The notes under the pieces were generated by a model that ran no database searches, was not told the origin of the DNA, and was given only the letters and a program-made list of their open reading frames with translations. From NCBI GenBank assembly GCA_902729315.2, contig LR746265.1, positions 8,613,392-8,677,391 of the forward strand: a DNA stretch of 64,000 bases, read 5' to 3'. This document shows, piece by piece, positions 48,749 to 63,128 of this stretch (its first letter is position 1; the number at the start of each line of letters is the position of its first letter). A program made the translations under genes and the position numbers. The stretch is from Spirodela intermedia. Lineage: Eukaryota > Streptophyta > Magnoliopsida > Alismatales > Araceae.

Positions 48749-49497
48749 AAATGAGGAAAGATTCTTTTTAAAATGGAAATATTATTTTTGGGATTTTTTT
48801 TTTAATTTTTATTATGTTTTGGCTGAAAGTATGTCAAGGTATATATATGAAGTCTATGAATTTATGCTAAATCTGAAAAAGAATATCATGAAACTTACCT
48901 TGGGATACAAATATATTTTGATGGTCATAGATCATCTTATATGATCTAAGAGTTGTCTAGTTGAAGACACTAAATTCAGCGCTGCATGGGAGGCAACCCA
49001 TCATTTTTATTTCATTATGTTTAACTTTTTTTCTAAGCTCTATTTTCTTAGAATTTTGTAGTACTTGTTTTTGTATTTGTTTTTTCGAAAAAGTGCAAGA
49101 GGAGGAGTGTAAGATGAAGTAGAAAATTAAAAATGAGGTTTAGGTGATGTCTTTCTGAGCCTTATCATTTATGAAAAATTTTAATGCTTAACTTTGCACA
49201 TATGCATGCTTCACTTGAAAATTATATTTTCTACATATTCTATTTCGATTTTTCTGTGTCATTGACAATGTAATTTTTAAGTTGGGGGGTGAAGTAATCA
49301 TTATTAATTTATGCTATAGGATAATTAAATATTTAAGTGCTTGACATCATTCTTAAATACTTGATATAAGAATCCAAAGTGTCTAAAGGTGCATCATTTT
49401 TTATTGTATTTTTTTTATTTTGATGTATTGAAATATGATGTTTGAGATTTGTAAAAAAAAAATTCGTAATTATATTGCAAAGAGACTAGCAATGATT

Positions 49498-49510
49498 TAA
49501 GTTGGAGGTG
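49498..49510 (+). other. Polypurine tract of E2, copy 2
   Basis: TAAGTTGGAGGTG abuts the 3' LTR. Confidence 0.7.
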
Positions 49511-51024
49511 TGATAAGTCTTCATTATCATGAGTTAATAATTAGTAAATAGTATAGTTTTAGCCTTAAATCATGATAAATAACTTATATTTGTGTTAAAG
49601 TGTGAAAAGTAGTTTTCAATTAATTAATGTGAATTTTTAGGTAATTATGTGATTTTATATGATTTTATATAATTTTTATAGTCTTACTTTTGAGATAAAT
49701 GAAGAAAAAGAAATTAAAATAAAAATAAGACAAATGGGGAAACCCACCAGCCAGCCAGGCCTGCAAGCGGGTCAGAAGTGCAGTTGGGGAGTAGTTGCGA
49801 GCAGAGGCTCAAGTGGCTTGGACCGATTGGGCACATGTGCACCACCCCCCTTCCACGTCACTAGTGGCCAACGGGTTGTGGGGCAAGGAGTGGTCGTACA
49901 CATGCGAGAAAAATACTTCATCAAGTGGGACTTTTTAAACCCGCGTCACACCTCCTAGAAAGGGCATGGGGGCAATTGGCATAGGTTTGAAAGCAAAAAT
50001 TCATATTTTGTTTATTTGATTATCGTGACTTTCCTATAAACCATCGGTGAAGGATTAAGCAACTAGAATCGCTAGATCATCGACAAAAATCTCGTCAAAT
50101 GCAATTCACGGAGTATTGTTACTAAAATTATTGAACGATTCGCGATAAAAGGATCGCAAATCCATCGAGTAACTAATCTCTGATTGATCGACGAACAAGC
50201 TGTCATCGAGAAGAAGACGATCTGCTAGGAGACGAGTCGCCACTTTTTGAGAGCATACCAAATGCGATGTAGAGCCTCCTCTTGCTATGCAGACCTGAGA
50301 ATGAAGCTTCTTGACATGCGCCCTACCTCCATCCAGCTCCTCTCTATTAGGTGACAGCCACCAGAGATGATTTGATGACCTATTTCATTGATCTCTAGAC
50401 TTCGCAAAGAGATCTAGAGATTGCCCATGTTGTCTTTGTCCAAGGAGAGCCTTCAAGGTCGTAGGCACTCAGGATTCTGGTGCATCACCAATGCATCACC
50501 GCTGCAATGTTGGAACTCTATTTTCCTACTTTCAACTTAATTTTTGTTTCATTTAGTGATAACTTGTTGATTTTAAATTTACCAAGATATACTTCATTTC
50601 ATTATAATTCTTTTGGATTTTCTAGATCTTAATTTAATCAATTAAATTGTCTGTAATCATTTACGTAAGAATCGCTAGGCAGAACTCTATTTTTGCCAGA
50701 TTTGCATTCGCGAGGCACTGACATCATCCTAATATCCAAACCCTTATTTCTTTTTTTTGTGAATTTTAAATATATTTATTTTTCATTTACTAGTATAAAA
50801 TTCATAGAAAATAATATTCTTTGAGGACAATTCTAAAAAATTACTAGATATTATATTACATCCCTCTGATTGACCTAGAAAATTACTGCTATTTTTGAAA
50901 GTTTTATTGAATTATAATTGATATATTTATTCAGAAATATTTCTAAATATCCAAAAATTCATATTTTCTAGTTTTATAAATTTTAAATTTGCGTGATTTA
51001 CAATACAACAACTAAGTCACGTCA
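49511..51024 (+). repeat. 3' LTR of E2, copy 2
   Basis: It is 1514 bp, with the same internal deletion as 26774-28287, and is followed by ATAAT. Confidence 0.85.
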
Positions 51025-52316
51025 ATAATCAATGTATCCCTTTCTCACATGTGTACGGCCACTCTTTGTCACATGTGTCCCCCTATCAGTTAGTCTTTAG
51101 CCGCTCAAGCCCTTACTCATGGTTCTGCCTATCTATACTTCCAACTTGTTTGTGGGCTCGACTAGGTGGCAAGTTTTCTCTTTCTTCTATCTTTTAATTT
51201 ATTTCTCTTTATTTATCTCAAAAATAAGATTATTAAAATTATATAAATTCACATAAGCTTTCATAATTAGCCAAATTAACCAACTAAAAACTATTTTTTA
51301 TAATTTGACATAAATATAAGTCTATTTATCATGAGTTTAGATTAAAACTATATTATTAATTAATTATTAACTCATGATAATGAAAACTTATCAATATCTT
51401 CATTAAAGTATATATTTTTTGATTAACATCAAACTTATCCAATGATTATATCCTTGTATTTGTATAAGGATCAAGAGAATAGATTACTTGATGTACTTAG
51501 GACATAGAGAGAGGTGATTGGTTGGTCTCTAGCAAATATTTGAGGACTTGATCTATTTGTGTGTATGCACATATTTTATCATGAGGAGAACTATCATTTC
51601 CTTACTAGCTTTTGTTTCAAACATATTTTATTGGTCGAGTGCTTTAGTTAGAGAACCATTCAGGGGCAATAGTGTAGTAGATGGGGCATAAAAACCAGAA
51701 TTTTCTTCCCTTTTCCCTTCTCTCACATGCATTAAGGACAATGCAAGACTCAAGTAGGGGGGAGGTTATCTCTTCCTTCATTTGCACGCATTAGAGATAA
51801 TGCATCATTCAAGTAGGGGGGAGAACAAAAAAATTCAAAAATGTTATGAATATTTTAAAACTTTTGCTGCATTGATTATTTGCACAAACACGTATGCTTA
51901 AACGAACAAAGCCTAATGCTCCTTTAAAAGGGTAAGTCAGTTAGAAAAGTTTACCTTCTCTAAATTAGGGGTGCGGATCTCATGAAAAAAAGATAGGTGA
52001 ATTCTTTACCATGATCATTATTCTTTGAAGTATGAAGGAGTTTTTGGTTGTATTCATGGGTATGTGGTGTGATAATAAACTGCTAATGATAGTATATTGT
52101 GGATGAAAACGATTGAACTAGATCATCTTAGTCTAGTTATTATGTTGTGGTTGATAAGTCTTCATTATCTGTATTTACCTTATATTTATCAATATTTAGT
52201 GCATAAAATTAACAGAAATAATACATGTTACATTTAATTCATATGCATTCAGATCATTCATACATAAACATGTATTTTAATATTTTAAAAATTATTTTAA
52301 GATAATTAATTTTTAA
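51025..52316 (+). repeat. Flank D, truncated copy (unit 2)
   Basis: This is the counterpart of 28288-29578, with the same breakpoint into segment X near 52316. Confidence 0.75.
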
Positions 52317-52329
52317 AATATTAAAATAC

Positions 52330-54325
52330 AATCGTCCGGACAGATGACAAAACAATCGTCGTGAGGTAGCCTAGGGCTGCAGCTCACGATCGGTGACAAA
52401 TGTAGCACAGTGTTAGAAGTCACAATCTGATAACCATCCTATCTTGTCTACATTCTCCTGATAGCGGTGGAGATGAGCTGAGAAAACCCTTCGAGAGATA
52501 ATTAAACTTAAGAGGAAGGGGTACAGAGCTAACCTTCGGGGCTGTGTAGCCTAGTGGATCGTGATGGAACAAAGATTCAATGAAGGTAGAGACGTCTAGT
52601 GAAGAGCAATGCTCAGCATTGATGGTCGGTCCTAGTCCAAAGTCACAGAAGTCATCGTCTTAGGGCGTGGCACAGTCGGCATGGGCGTGGGCCTATAGGT
52701 GGGCCGAAGGGCACGCTAACGGGCATGGGCCCACTGGTGGGCCGAAGGGCATGTTAGTGGGTGTGGGCCCGCTGGTGGGCCGAAGGGCACGCTAGCAGGT
52801 GTGTGCGGCAAGCCGTGCAGCGTGCCCTAGGGAACGCGAGGCAGTGGTGCGGGGTGGGCGTGTGGGTTGTAGGAACCAACGCGCGAGGCGCATGCGGCGG
52901 TGGCGCTTCAGCGGGAATGTCAAGTGTCAGCGGTGCTTCGGTGGGAGGCCGAGCGTCAGCGGCGCTTCAGCGGGAAGGCCAAGCATCAGCGACACTTCAT
53001 CGGGAAGGCTGAGCGTCAACCGTGCTTCGGCGAGAATGCCAAATGTTGGCAGTTGGGTGGCAAACCAACCATTGCCGAAAGGGTCGGCCTTCTCTGGTGG
53101 CGTCGAGAAGTGGAGTAGAGGAAGGAGACGATCCAGCCAGCGATACCAAGGAGGGTTGAGCCCTCCTAGTCTAGGCAGCACCAAAAACAGTGCGATGACG
53201 GCGGATCGTCAGGAAACTCTGGCAGGGGCCTGCAGAGCTTGGACTGGATTTGGCTCGTCGACACGGCAGTAGGGTCTCTTCCGATGTCGGTGGCAGATCG
53301 GCGTTCGTCAGCGAATGGCCAGCGACTGGGTAGAGTGGCGGAGGGCGGCTCCGGCGAGTTTATGGTGGAGTTCCAGAGGAAGAGGCTGCAGTCGAACCAA
53401 GAGTCGAGAGACTTTGACGGAGTGCTCAACAACGGCTCATAGTGAGGCAAAGCAAGCCCCTTTCGTCACGACAGTGTGACGGGGTTCCAATAGAGGTGGC
53501 GGTGGCTGCAGCGGCAGCCACGACCATTTCGTCTGGTGATGGTGGCGAGCTCCTTGGTGGCAATGAGATGGCCGGCGGCAGCAGTGGTCTTAGGTGGTAG
53601 TGGGACTTCTCAGGCAGTAGCATCACAAGGAACGAAGTCCTCAAAGGGGGTATCGATGGCCTTCCTCTTCCTCCTTTCCTCCCTATCCTAGATCACAGAG
53701 AAGGTACTCACAAAATGATAATCTCTCTCAAAAATATAGTGCTCTTTTGAGGGGGGTCCTACCTCCCCTTATATGGGGGCCCACAAGTGGGCTAAGGGGA
53801 GGTGGGTCCACTTAAGACCCTCAAGCCCATAAGCCACAAAGGCTACAAAAGGGGCTTATTGGGCCTCTTAAAGAGAGACCCAATAAGCTCCCCTAAAAGG
53901 AGAAAGAGGGAGACCCTCTTATGGTGCTTAAGTGGGCCTCAAATGAAGACCCAAATAAGCCCCAAAAGAGGCCCAAAAGGAAAGACACATAGGTTCCCCC
54001 CCTTAGGGTTTTAATTGGGCCTCAAAGAGAGACCCAATAAAATCCTAAAGAAAGGGAGACAAACAACAACACACACATATAGAAATGGGCCCGCTAACAC
54101 ACAAATGTGAGGCCCAACAAGTCAACATGAAAATACAAAGAAAGATATGGGTGAGCTTGAGCTCGTCATCATCGTGAAGGTGGAATGTTGTCGTCCCAAA
54201 GGGCTAGGCCGCATAGCGAAAGCCAAGCTCCTTCATCTTTGTGCGTCGATCGGGCTGAACTCAGACTACCGATGTCTCCTAAGCTAATGGAGATGGGTCT
54301 TGCTCGCCATCATACTCCTTCGATA
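52330..54325 (-). repeat. Segment X, copy 3
   Basis: It is nearly identical to 29592-31587. One extra base near 52839 and a CAG to TAG change near 53270 alter its longest frame, which supports a non-coding status. It has an empty solo-LTR site near 52367. The minisatellites lie at 52676-52790 and 52891-53040. Confidence 0.7.
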
Positions 54326-55095
54326 CATAATAGATAACATGGATTTTATTTTACAGATTTTTCACTTCATGATCTTGATGGATAGTACTTACTTGATGTG
54401 AAAATTTGATTGATCATTTGAGTTTAATGGAGATTTTTGTACCCTGATCTATAGGACCTGTGAGGAAAAATTACTTATTTCGAAAAAAAATAAAAAAGAG
54501 AGAGCAATATGAAAAATCTAGAAACGAAGAGTACACATAGAGGGTGTGAGACATCATTCTCATTATTGAAAATCATGCATAGAAAAATACTTACTGCAAA
54601 ATAAGTGGATAAAGTGAAAGCCCTGAAAATGAAGTGTACACATAGAGGGTGTGAGACATCATTCTTATTGTCAAAATTTTTCTACGAAAAAAGCTACTTA
54701 TCCACTATATATATAAAAAGAAAGAGAAGGAAGAAATATAGTACAAACTTCAAAAATAAAGCCATGAAAAAAAGGAAATATAAGATCAATATATATTCTT
54801 GGATGAGTATTAATAATTAGAACATCTTGTAAATATATCTATGAGTGAAGAAGTGATAAAGATGTGAATAGAAGAAGTGAAGTCTAGATTGTTATTCGAA
54901 GAAATGCTTAAACATTTAAGTGCTTGACATCATTCTTAAATACTTGATATAAGAATCTAAAGTGTCTAAAGGTGCATCATTTCTGATTGTATTTTTTTTC
55001 TTTTTATGTATTGAAATATGATGTTTGAGATTTGTAAATTTTTATTTTCGTAATTCCATTGCTAAGGGACTAATAATGATTTAAGTTGGGGGGTG
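54326..55095 (+). other. 3' noncoding segment and polypurine tract, copy 3
   Basis: This is the counterpart of 31588-32357 and ends in AAGTTGGGGGGTG (55083-55095). Confidence 0.65.
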
Positions 55096-56698
55096 TGGTA
55101 AGTCTTAATTATCATGAGTTAATAATTAGTAAATAATATAGTTTTAGCCTTAATTCATGATAAATAGACTTATATTTATGTTAAAGTGTGAAAGGTTGTT
55201 TTCAATTGATTAACGTGAATTTTTGGGTAATTATGTGGCTTTATACGATTTTACATGATTTTTATAGTTTTACTTTTGAGATAAATGAAGAAAAAGAAAT
55301 TAAAATAAAAATAAGACAAAATGGGGGGACCCGCTGGCCAATTGGGCCTACAAGTAGATCGGAAGTGCAATCGGGGAGTAGCTGTGAGTAGGGGCTCGAG
55401 TGGCTTGGACCGATTGGACACATGTGCGCCACCCCCCTTCCATGTCACTAGTGGCCAATCAACTGTGGGACAAGGAGTGGTCATACACATGCAAGAAAGG
55501 GACTTGATCAGAAATGTAGTATTACTATATATTCACTAAAAATTTCAGCACACAATTGATGTGGGACTTTTTAACCCACGTCACACCTCCCCAGAAAGGG
55601 CGAGGATGCAACCGGTGCAGGTTCAAATCCTCCCAAAGCCAAAATTCATATTTTATTTATTTGATTATCGTGACTTTCCTACAGATCGTTGGTGAAGAAT
55701 TAAGCAACTAGAATCACTGAATCATTGATGAAAATCTTGTCAACACGATTCATGGAGCATTGTTACTAAAATTGCTAAACGATTCGCGATAAAAGCATCA
55801 CAAATCCATCGAGTAACTCATCTCTGATTGATCGACGAACAAGCTATCATTGGGAAGAGGACAATCTGTCGGGAGACGAGTCACCACCTCTTGAGAGCAT
55901 ACTAGATGCAATGAAGAGCCTCCTCTCGCTGCACAGATCTGAGGATGAAGCTTCTTGACACACACCTCACCTGCATCCAGCTCCTCTTTGTCGGGTGACA
56001 GCCACTAGAGAGCTGCAAAGTTGTCATTTTTCCGTTCCACTAGGGGTGACAGCCGCCAGAGAGGATTCAACAACCCATTCATTGATCTTTAGACTTTGCA
56101 AGGAGATCTAGAGATTGCTCACGTTGTCTTTGTCCAAGGAGAGCCTTCAAGGCCATGGACACTGCACGACAATCCTCCCGAATGCTCAAGATTCTGGTGC
56201 ATCGCCGACGCATCACCGCCTTGACGTCGGAATTTTATTTTCCTACTTTCAACTTAATTTTCATTCCATTTAGTGATAATTTGTTGATTTTAAATTTACA
56301 AAGATATACTTCATTTCATTACGATTCTTCTGACTTTTGTAAGAATCACTAGGTGGAACTCTATTTTCACCCGATTTGCATTCGCCAAGTGCTAGCATCA
56401 TCCTGATGTCTACACCCGTATTTCCTTTTTTTGTAAATTTTAAATATATTTCATTTTCATTTACTAGTATAAAATTCATAGAAAATAGTATTCTTTGAGG
56501 ACAATTTTGAATAATTGCCAGATACTATATTACATCCCTCTGATTGACCTAGAAAATTACCATTATTTTTGAAATTTTTATTGAATTATAATTGATATAT
56601 TTATTCAGAAATATTTCTAAATATCTGAAAATTCATATTTTCTAGTTTTATAAATTTTACATTTGCATGATTTACAATACAACGACTAAGTCACATCA
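55096..56698 (+). repeat. LTR (1603 bp), copy 3
   Basis: It is the same length as 32358-33960, with isolated substitutions, and is followed by ATAAT at 56699-56703. Confidence 0.85.
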
Positions 56699-58149
56699 AT
56701 AATCAATGTATCCCTTTCTAACATGTGTATGGCCACTCTTTGTCGCATGCCTAATTGGTCATTGGTGATGTGGAAGGGGAGTGACACACATGTGTCCCCC
56801 TATCAGTTTATCTTTAGCCGCTCAAGCCCTTACTCATGATTCCACCTGTCAATGCTTCCAACCTATTTATGGGCTCGACTAGGTGGCATGTTTTCTCTTT
56901 CTTCTATCTTTTTATTTTATTTCTCTTTATTTAACTCAAAAATAAGATTATAAAAATTATATAAATTCACATAAAATCCCATAATTAGCAAAATTAACTA
57001 ACTAAAAACTATTTTTCATAATTTGACGTAAGTATAAGTCTAAATATCATGAGTTAGGATTAAAACTATATAATTAATTAATTATTAACTCATGATAATG
57101 AAGACTTATCAACCATCTTCACTAAAGTATGTATTTTTTGATTAACATCAAACTTATCCAATGATTATATCATCGTATTTGTCTAAGGATCAAGAGAATA
57201 GATTACTTGATGTACTTAGGACATAAAGAGAGGTGATTGGCTGGTCCCTAGCAGATATTTGAGGACTTTATCTATTTGTGTGTATGCACATATTTTATTG
57301 TGAGCAGAACTATCATTTCTTTTTATGCATTTCCTTACTAGCTTTTGTTTCGGACATATTTTATTGGTCGAGTGCTTTAGTTAGAACTATTCAGGGGCAA
57401 CAGTGTAGTAGATGGGGCATAAAAACCAGAATTTTCTTTGCTTTTCCCTCCTCTCACATGCATTAAGGACAATGCAAGACTTAAGTGGGGGAGGTTATCT
57501 CTTCCTTCATTTGCATGCATTAAAGATAATGCATCATTCAAGTAGGGGGGAGAACAAAAAAATTCAAAAATGTTATGAATATTTTAAAACTTTTACTGCA
57601 TTGATTATTTGCACAAACCCATATGCTTAAACGAACAAAGCCTAATGCTCCTTTAAAAGGGTAAGTCAATTAGAAAAGTTTACCTTCTCTAGATTAGGGG
57701 TGTGGATCTCATGAAAAAAAGATAGGTGAATTCCTTACCATGATCATTCTTCTTTGAAGTATGAAGGAGTTTTAGGTTGTATTCATGGGTATGTGGTGCG
57801 ACAATAAATGGCTAATGATAGTATATTGTGGATGAAAATGATTGAACTAGATCATCTTAGTCTAGTTATTATGTTGTGGTTGATAAGTCTTCATTATCTG
57901 TATTTACCTTTTATTTATCAATATTTAGTGCATAAAATTAACAGAAATAATACATGTTACATTTAATTCATATGCATTCAGATCATTCATACATAAACAT
58001 GTATTTTAATATTTTTAAAATTATTTTAAGATAATTAATTTTAAATAATTATGCATGAAATATTTTTATGTGAGTTTTAGGATTTTCTAAATTTTATCCT
58101 GGATTTTTTGAAATTTTCTAGAATTTCTCATAATTTCTAAGAGGTTTTG
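56699..58149 (+). repeat. Flank D upstream of kinase copy 3
   Basis: It is nearly identical to 33961-35411, with a LTR-derived left part and AT-rich right part carrying hairpin plus G-tract motifs. No gene is seen. Confidence 0.7.
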
Positions 58150-58185
58150 ATATAAAGGTCTAAAATAAAAGAAAATCAGAATGAG

Positions 58186-58318
58186 TTGGGCTGGGCCGAG
58201 CCAAGTGACCCAATGGGCCGGAATATTCAGAGGCTAAAAGTTAAACCATCAACAGGTCGACAGTGGAAGCAGAACCGACGAGTTGGCATGACACTTAAGC
58301 AGATGTGGGACACGTGGC
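58186..58318 (+). promoter_or_regulatory. Kinase promoter elements, copy 3
   Basis: TTGGGCTGGGCC lies at 58186-58197, TGGGCC at 58214-58219 and ACACGTGGC at 58310-58318. The layout is unchanged from copy 2. Confidence 0.5.
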
Positions 58319-58550
58319 CCACACGGGTTCGACGACATTTCAACGGACATCGTGAACAGAAATTGGCACAATTTACGTCAGACCTCAAAGAGAAATGTAA
58401 TTGGAGATCCGTACCTAATGGCAGAACGTGAAAGAAGAGCGGGTGATAGAGTAAGGCTGTCATTGATCTCTCTTTCTTTCGCGCCTTTTCTCGCTCCCTT
58501 TGTCTGTCTGCTCTCTCTCACTCTATCTTGCTCTCGCTTTCTTTCTGTGG

Positions 58551-61500
58551 ATGCGTCCTCGCTCTACGAAGCACGGCGGAGTTCGGACAGCCTGCCGCCT
58601 TCTCCTCTCCTCTCCGTCGAGTTCTTCTGGAACCCTTTCTCGTGCGCGAATCCGGAGGAAGAGTGGGAGGCCGCATCCGGCGGAGGAGTCCACCGCCGAA
58701 GACGCCGAGGTCACGGTCGGCGCCGCCTCACGGAGAGGTCGTACGTTCCCAGGCTTCTGCTTCCCTGAAAGGCCGCTCCGGGTATGTTCTAGTGCCGTCT
58801 TTCGACGAATTCTCGCCTTTCGTTGATTCGGGGGTTATGTTCTAGTGCCGTCTTTCGATGGGTTCGTGATTTTCTGTGTCGGGGGCATCTTCTTGTGGAC
58901 TCTTTGGATGGGATCTTTATTTTCTTTGATTTGGACTTTCGGTTGCCTGCGGTGGTGCGGGTGGTGCGAGATTGCTGAAGAAAGCTCTGGCTTTCCTCCT
59001 TCCTCTTATTTATTTACCTTCTTCCGATTTGTTTTGCCGCTTCGTTGCTGATTCGATTTGATGTTTGGTCTGGGTAGGGGGATCTATCTTCTTCTTTAGA
59101 CTTCCATCCGATTGCTCTTTGGGGACGGATGAGTGTTACCGTCTGGAGGAGAAAAGATTATTTCAGCAAGGTTTATCGATTGACGGTGACGGGTGAGCGT
59201 GTTGAATCAAGGGGCACATTCGATTTTCGGATCGCTGAGCGATCGACCAGTTTCTGGAGAAGAACCCGGTGATTTCCGGCAGGAAACAACACCCTCCGTA
59301 CCTGCAGCTCTCCCGAGCGTTATTCCCCACCCAGAAAAACCATCAGAACTTGGTGGCGGGCTGTCCTGTTGAGAAAGCAGCTGGAATCGAGGGAGGAAGT
59401 GTGGACGAGGTTGTCGGGCTACAGGAGGAAGCGAGGATGTCTCCCATCCCGGATCGGGTACATGCTTCGACGTCCCTCATTCCTTTCCTTGACGGCGACT
59501 GTAGAGAGCTTTCTCTCTCCATCCCAAAGCACATCACATCTTGACAATAGGAATGTCCTATCCAAAATCGACAGGTGCAGGTCGGAAATTCTCCATTATA
59601 CAAGGTAGAGAGAATGTTGGGTGCAGGAGGTTTTGGGCTGGTCTACATTGGACGAAGGGTGGCTGGTGGATCTCAGGGCGATGGGCCCAATGCCTTTAAG
59701 GTTTAGTTTCAACCTCCCATCACTCCTGCCAAGGGAATCTTTAAATACTGCTGTTTTATGTTGTCTCTTTCATTTTCCTGCGGTGGGTGTAGGTAGCACT
59801 GAAGTTTGAGCATAGAAATAGCACGGGTTGCAGATTTGGCCCCCCATATGAATGGCAAGTTTATGAGTAAGAAGACACCCCCTACTGCTCTAATTTATTA
59901 CGTATTGTGTCGATCTAAAACTACGTTCTTCATCTGACTTTGTGAATATGGTTTTAGCCATCTCAAGGGATGCTATGGATTGCCTAGGGTGCACTACAAG
60001 GGCCGCCAAGGAGATTATTTCGTCATGGTTGGCGTAGAGTCTTTCATTTTATTGTTTCCTCGAATTATGTTTTTTATTGAAAGCTAATTATGATATTGTT
60101 GATGATGATTGCTGCAGATCATGGACATCCTTGGACCAAGTCTCCTGGATGTGTTCATATCCATTGGGCAAGTGTAAGAAAATAATCTTGACTTCATATT
60201 CAAAGTCAATATTCTGTTGAGAATTGTGCTATTGAGTTTGACTAACTCCTTGGACAGAATGCCACCAAATATGGTGGCTTGTATTGCTGTGGAGGCAATA
60301 TCCATCCTTGAGAAGCTACACCAAAAAGGGTACGTATGGCTTTGTGGCAGTGTGATATTTTTTCAATTAAATTTTTGCAAAGGTCACAGTAATCAATTCA
60401 TTGCTCCCTTGTGCACTCCCCTCCCTCCCTCCACCCACACAAAAAAAAAAACATGCCAGGTTTGTGCATGGAGACGTCAAGCCAGAGAATTTATTGTTGG
60501 GTAAACCCGGAAGCTCAGGGGAGAAGAAGCTTTTTCTCATCGACTTTGGGCTGGGTATGTTGCTGCATTCCAATCACTTCTTGTTTTCACCTTTCGCACC
60601 TATTGATTTTAGAGTAGGGTTTGTTTTTCCAAGTATATAAACAAATTCGTCTTGACTGAGAAGTCCCTGTCTGTATCAACATCAGTGATATTTTTGTGCT
60701 TTGTTCAGAGCCTGTACAAATGCTAATTGGTGTCATTAATATTTTAATCAGCTTCAATGTGGAGGGACAGTTTGTCAGGCCAGCATGTCAGCTTATGCCA
60801 ACAGCCAGATAATTTCAGGTTTTTTGGGAAACGATATTCTATTTTTTCCCTAAATTCTTAGCTAAGAGGAGGATTCATAAAATCTTACCCCTACCTTACT
60901 ATCTATCTCATGTTCCCTAGGGGCACAACACGATATGCAAGCGTCCATGCACATTTAGGCCTCACAGCGAGTAGAAGAGATGATCTTGAGTCATTGGCCT
61001 ACACTCTGATTTTTTTGATTAAAGGAAGGCTGCCGTGGGAAGGCTATCAGGTTTGCTTTCACCTCTACTTGTACATGTTCTCCCATCTCTTTGATTGATC
61101 ACTTGCTGATTCTTATGCCAACTATGTAGGGGAATGACAAGAGGTTTCTAGTCTTCATGAACAAGACTGTAACCTCCCCCGAGACGCTGTGTGGTGGCTG
61201 TCCCCCTCCTTTTGCACAATTCCTTGAAGCAGTGAAGAAGATACAATTTGTTGAGCAGCCCACCTACTCGAAGCTCATTTCTCTTTTTGGAAGCTTGATA
61301 TGCCCCCCCTGCACCCTGTTAAAGACCATTCGGATTGATGCAATTTTGAAGGTGGTTGCAAACATGACATCACTGAAATTACCTCACATATTTTTATTTT
61401 ATGTCAGATGGTTTTATCTCTTTTTCATGGCTCTATCATCTGTTGTTAAATAGGCTGACCATGTTTCCAACAGGTTCACCAAAAACGTGGAAGATTGCAG

Positions 61501-61569
61501 GTAAATAATGAAGAAGATGAGTGTCATAGAAAGAAACGGATAAAATGTTTGATTGATGACAGACCATGA
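58551..61569 (+). CDS. Casein-kinase-1-like (MLK/HD16/EL1 family) kinase, copy 3, C-terminally short
   Basis: The exons by eye are 58551-58781 (tentative), 59308-59457 (start uncertain), 59575-59700, 59793-59866, 59958-60027, 60118-60173, 60258-60329, 60460-60554, 60752-60818, 60921-61050, 61130-61351 and 61474-61569. The predicted protein is identical to copy 2 as far as I can see. The one exon difference noticed (TTC to TTT near 61213) is silent. All kinase catalytic motifs are present, and the family's long C-terminal region is absent. The activation segment, [21 protein letters not shown], differs from the usual family sequence before the conserved RGT. AATAAA follows at 61591. It may be expressed or may be a young non-functional duplicate. 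Confidence 0.75.
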
Positions 61570-63128
61570 CCATGTACATGTAAGAATATAAATAAAATCT
61601 GTAAAGTGCCAATTGAGAAAACATAAATCTCATGACTAAATTATTTATTATTATTGTTATTATTTATTCATAAAGAAAACGATAGTTTAAAAGCCTCATA
61701 TTAAGGGCATGAATATAATACTTTTTTAATGTAATCATAGCTATTGATAAAGGTGTGTAATTAATATTTATGCAAAAACAGAAACTATATCAATCAATGA
61801 TAATAATACAAGACAATCATTTAGAGGGCGTGAGTATAAGTAGATATTTATATCATAGTTACTCTTGCTAGGAATATGTATCATTTATTGCCAACATTTA
61901 AACTTTAGAAATGTTTTGTACCTACTATCTATTCACCTTGGAAATGGCACCACTTTGGACGTAACCTATTGAGTACAGGAATATAATATGTTTAAGTACA
62001 TTCACACTTACAAATTATCAGAAATAATTATTAGACCGATAAATGTAAATTTTATGCATAAATAATGAATATTACTTTTTTATAAGAAAGCTGGCACATA
62101 AAAATACAGTATTAAAGGGAAGAAATCTAATATTATTTCATACAATCATAATGATTAGTTGCAATGAATAATTACTATAGTTTACCAAAATGAAAATTTT
62201 ATCAGTAAATAAATGAACACTACAAGTATTGGATTAAATGGCACAAATTTGATAGTTTAGGTTATATTTATAATTACTAATCACTATGATTAAATATTAT
62301 TTATTAGAATATGTAAAGTTATGAAGAAATAAGAATTATGTATTGGAAGCTTATGTGTCCACCAAAGGACACACATCCACCCCATAATGTGTTTAGAACC
62401 ACATGTAGTCCAAAACTAAAAGTAATGTAATGTCGTAATTGGTTCCCATCATAGTATAAGTATGATTTCTTTAGTGATGATCTAAAAATTAAGAAGCATC
62501 TAGATTCATAGAAGATTGGGTAGATAAAGAGGAGTTTGAAATAAAAGTCACATAGCTATGCTTTGTAATGTTTTCAATTTGAAAAGCATATCTTGACAAA
62601 GTTAAATCTTATATGATTCACATGGGTGAATGTCATCGTATATACTTTTTATACATTGCACCCTCTAGATGTTTTCCTAAACTTGAAGCAAAATGTACCC
62701 ATCGTCAAATCTTGATTCATTCCATTGATGAGTGGAAAATAAATTTCTTGTCTAAAGTAGGACTTTTAGTATAAGTAGGAAAGTTAATGTATTAACAAGT
62801 GTGCCGACCATCACATTTATGAGGATGATGAATTAATCATGGAAACTATTTATTGAAAAAAATTATTATCTATTTTGACTGTAGTCTAATGTAAAATTGT
62901 AATTAAGAGTTACATAATTCTATATGCGACCCCTATTAAATGTTTTTGAGCCAAATCTATATTGTATATAAATTTGTATATAGTTTTACACATATAAAAT
63001 GAGATTTTTGCCTTTTTAAGAATACATGTACAATATTTTCAAGTAAATTGATAATATTTTCAAGTACAATATTTTTACCTTTATTATTTTTTAATATAAT
63101 GTCTTTTTTTGTCATAATAGGAAACCAC
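61570..63128. other. AT-rich spacer downstream of kinase copy 3
   Basis: This is the counterpart of 38832-40389, with a slightly higher density of private substitutions towards its right end. No gene is supported. Confidence 0.6.

Larger units (their letters stand above)
43777..51024 (+). mobile_element. E2, copy 2: gag-only LTR retrotransposon
   Basis: It has the same organisation and ATAAT duplication (43772-43776, 51025-51029) as 21041-28287. It came with the tandem duplication and is not a new insertion. The few differences seen include Val to Ile in the acidic region (near 48241) and one extra T near 48797. Confidence 0.88.
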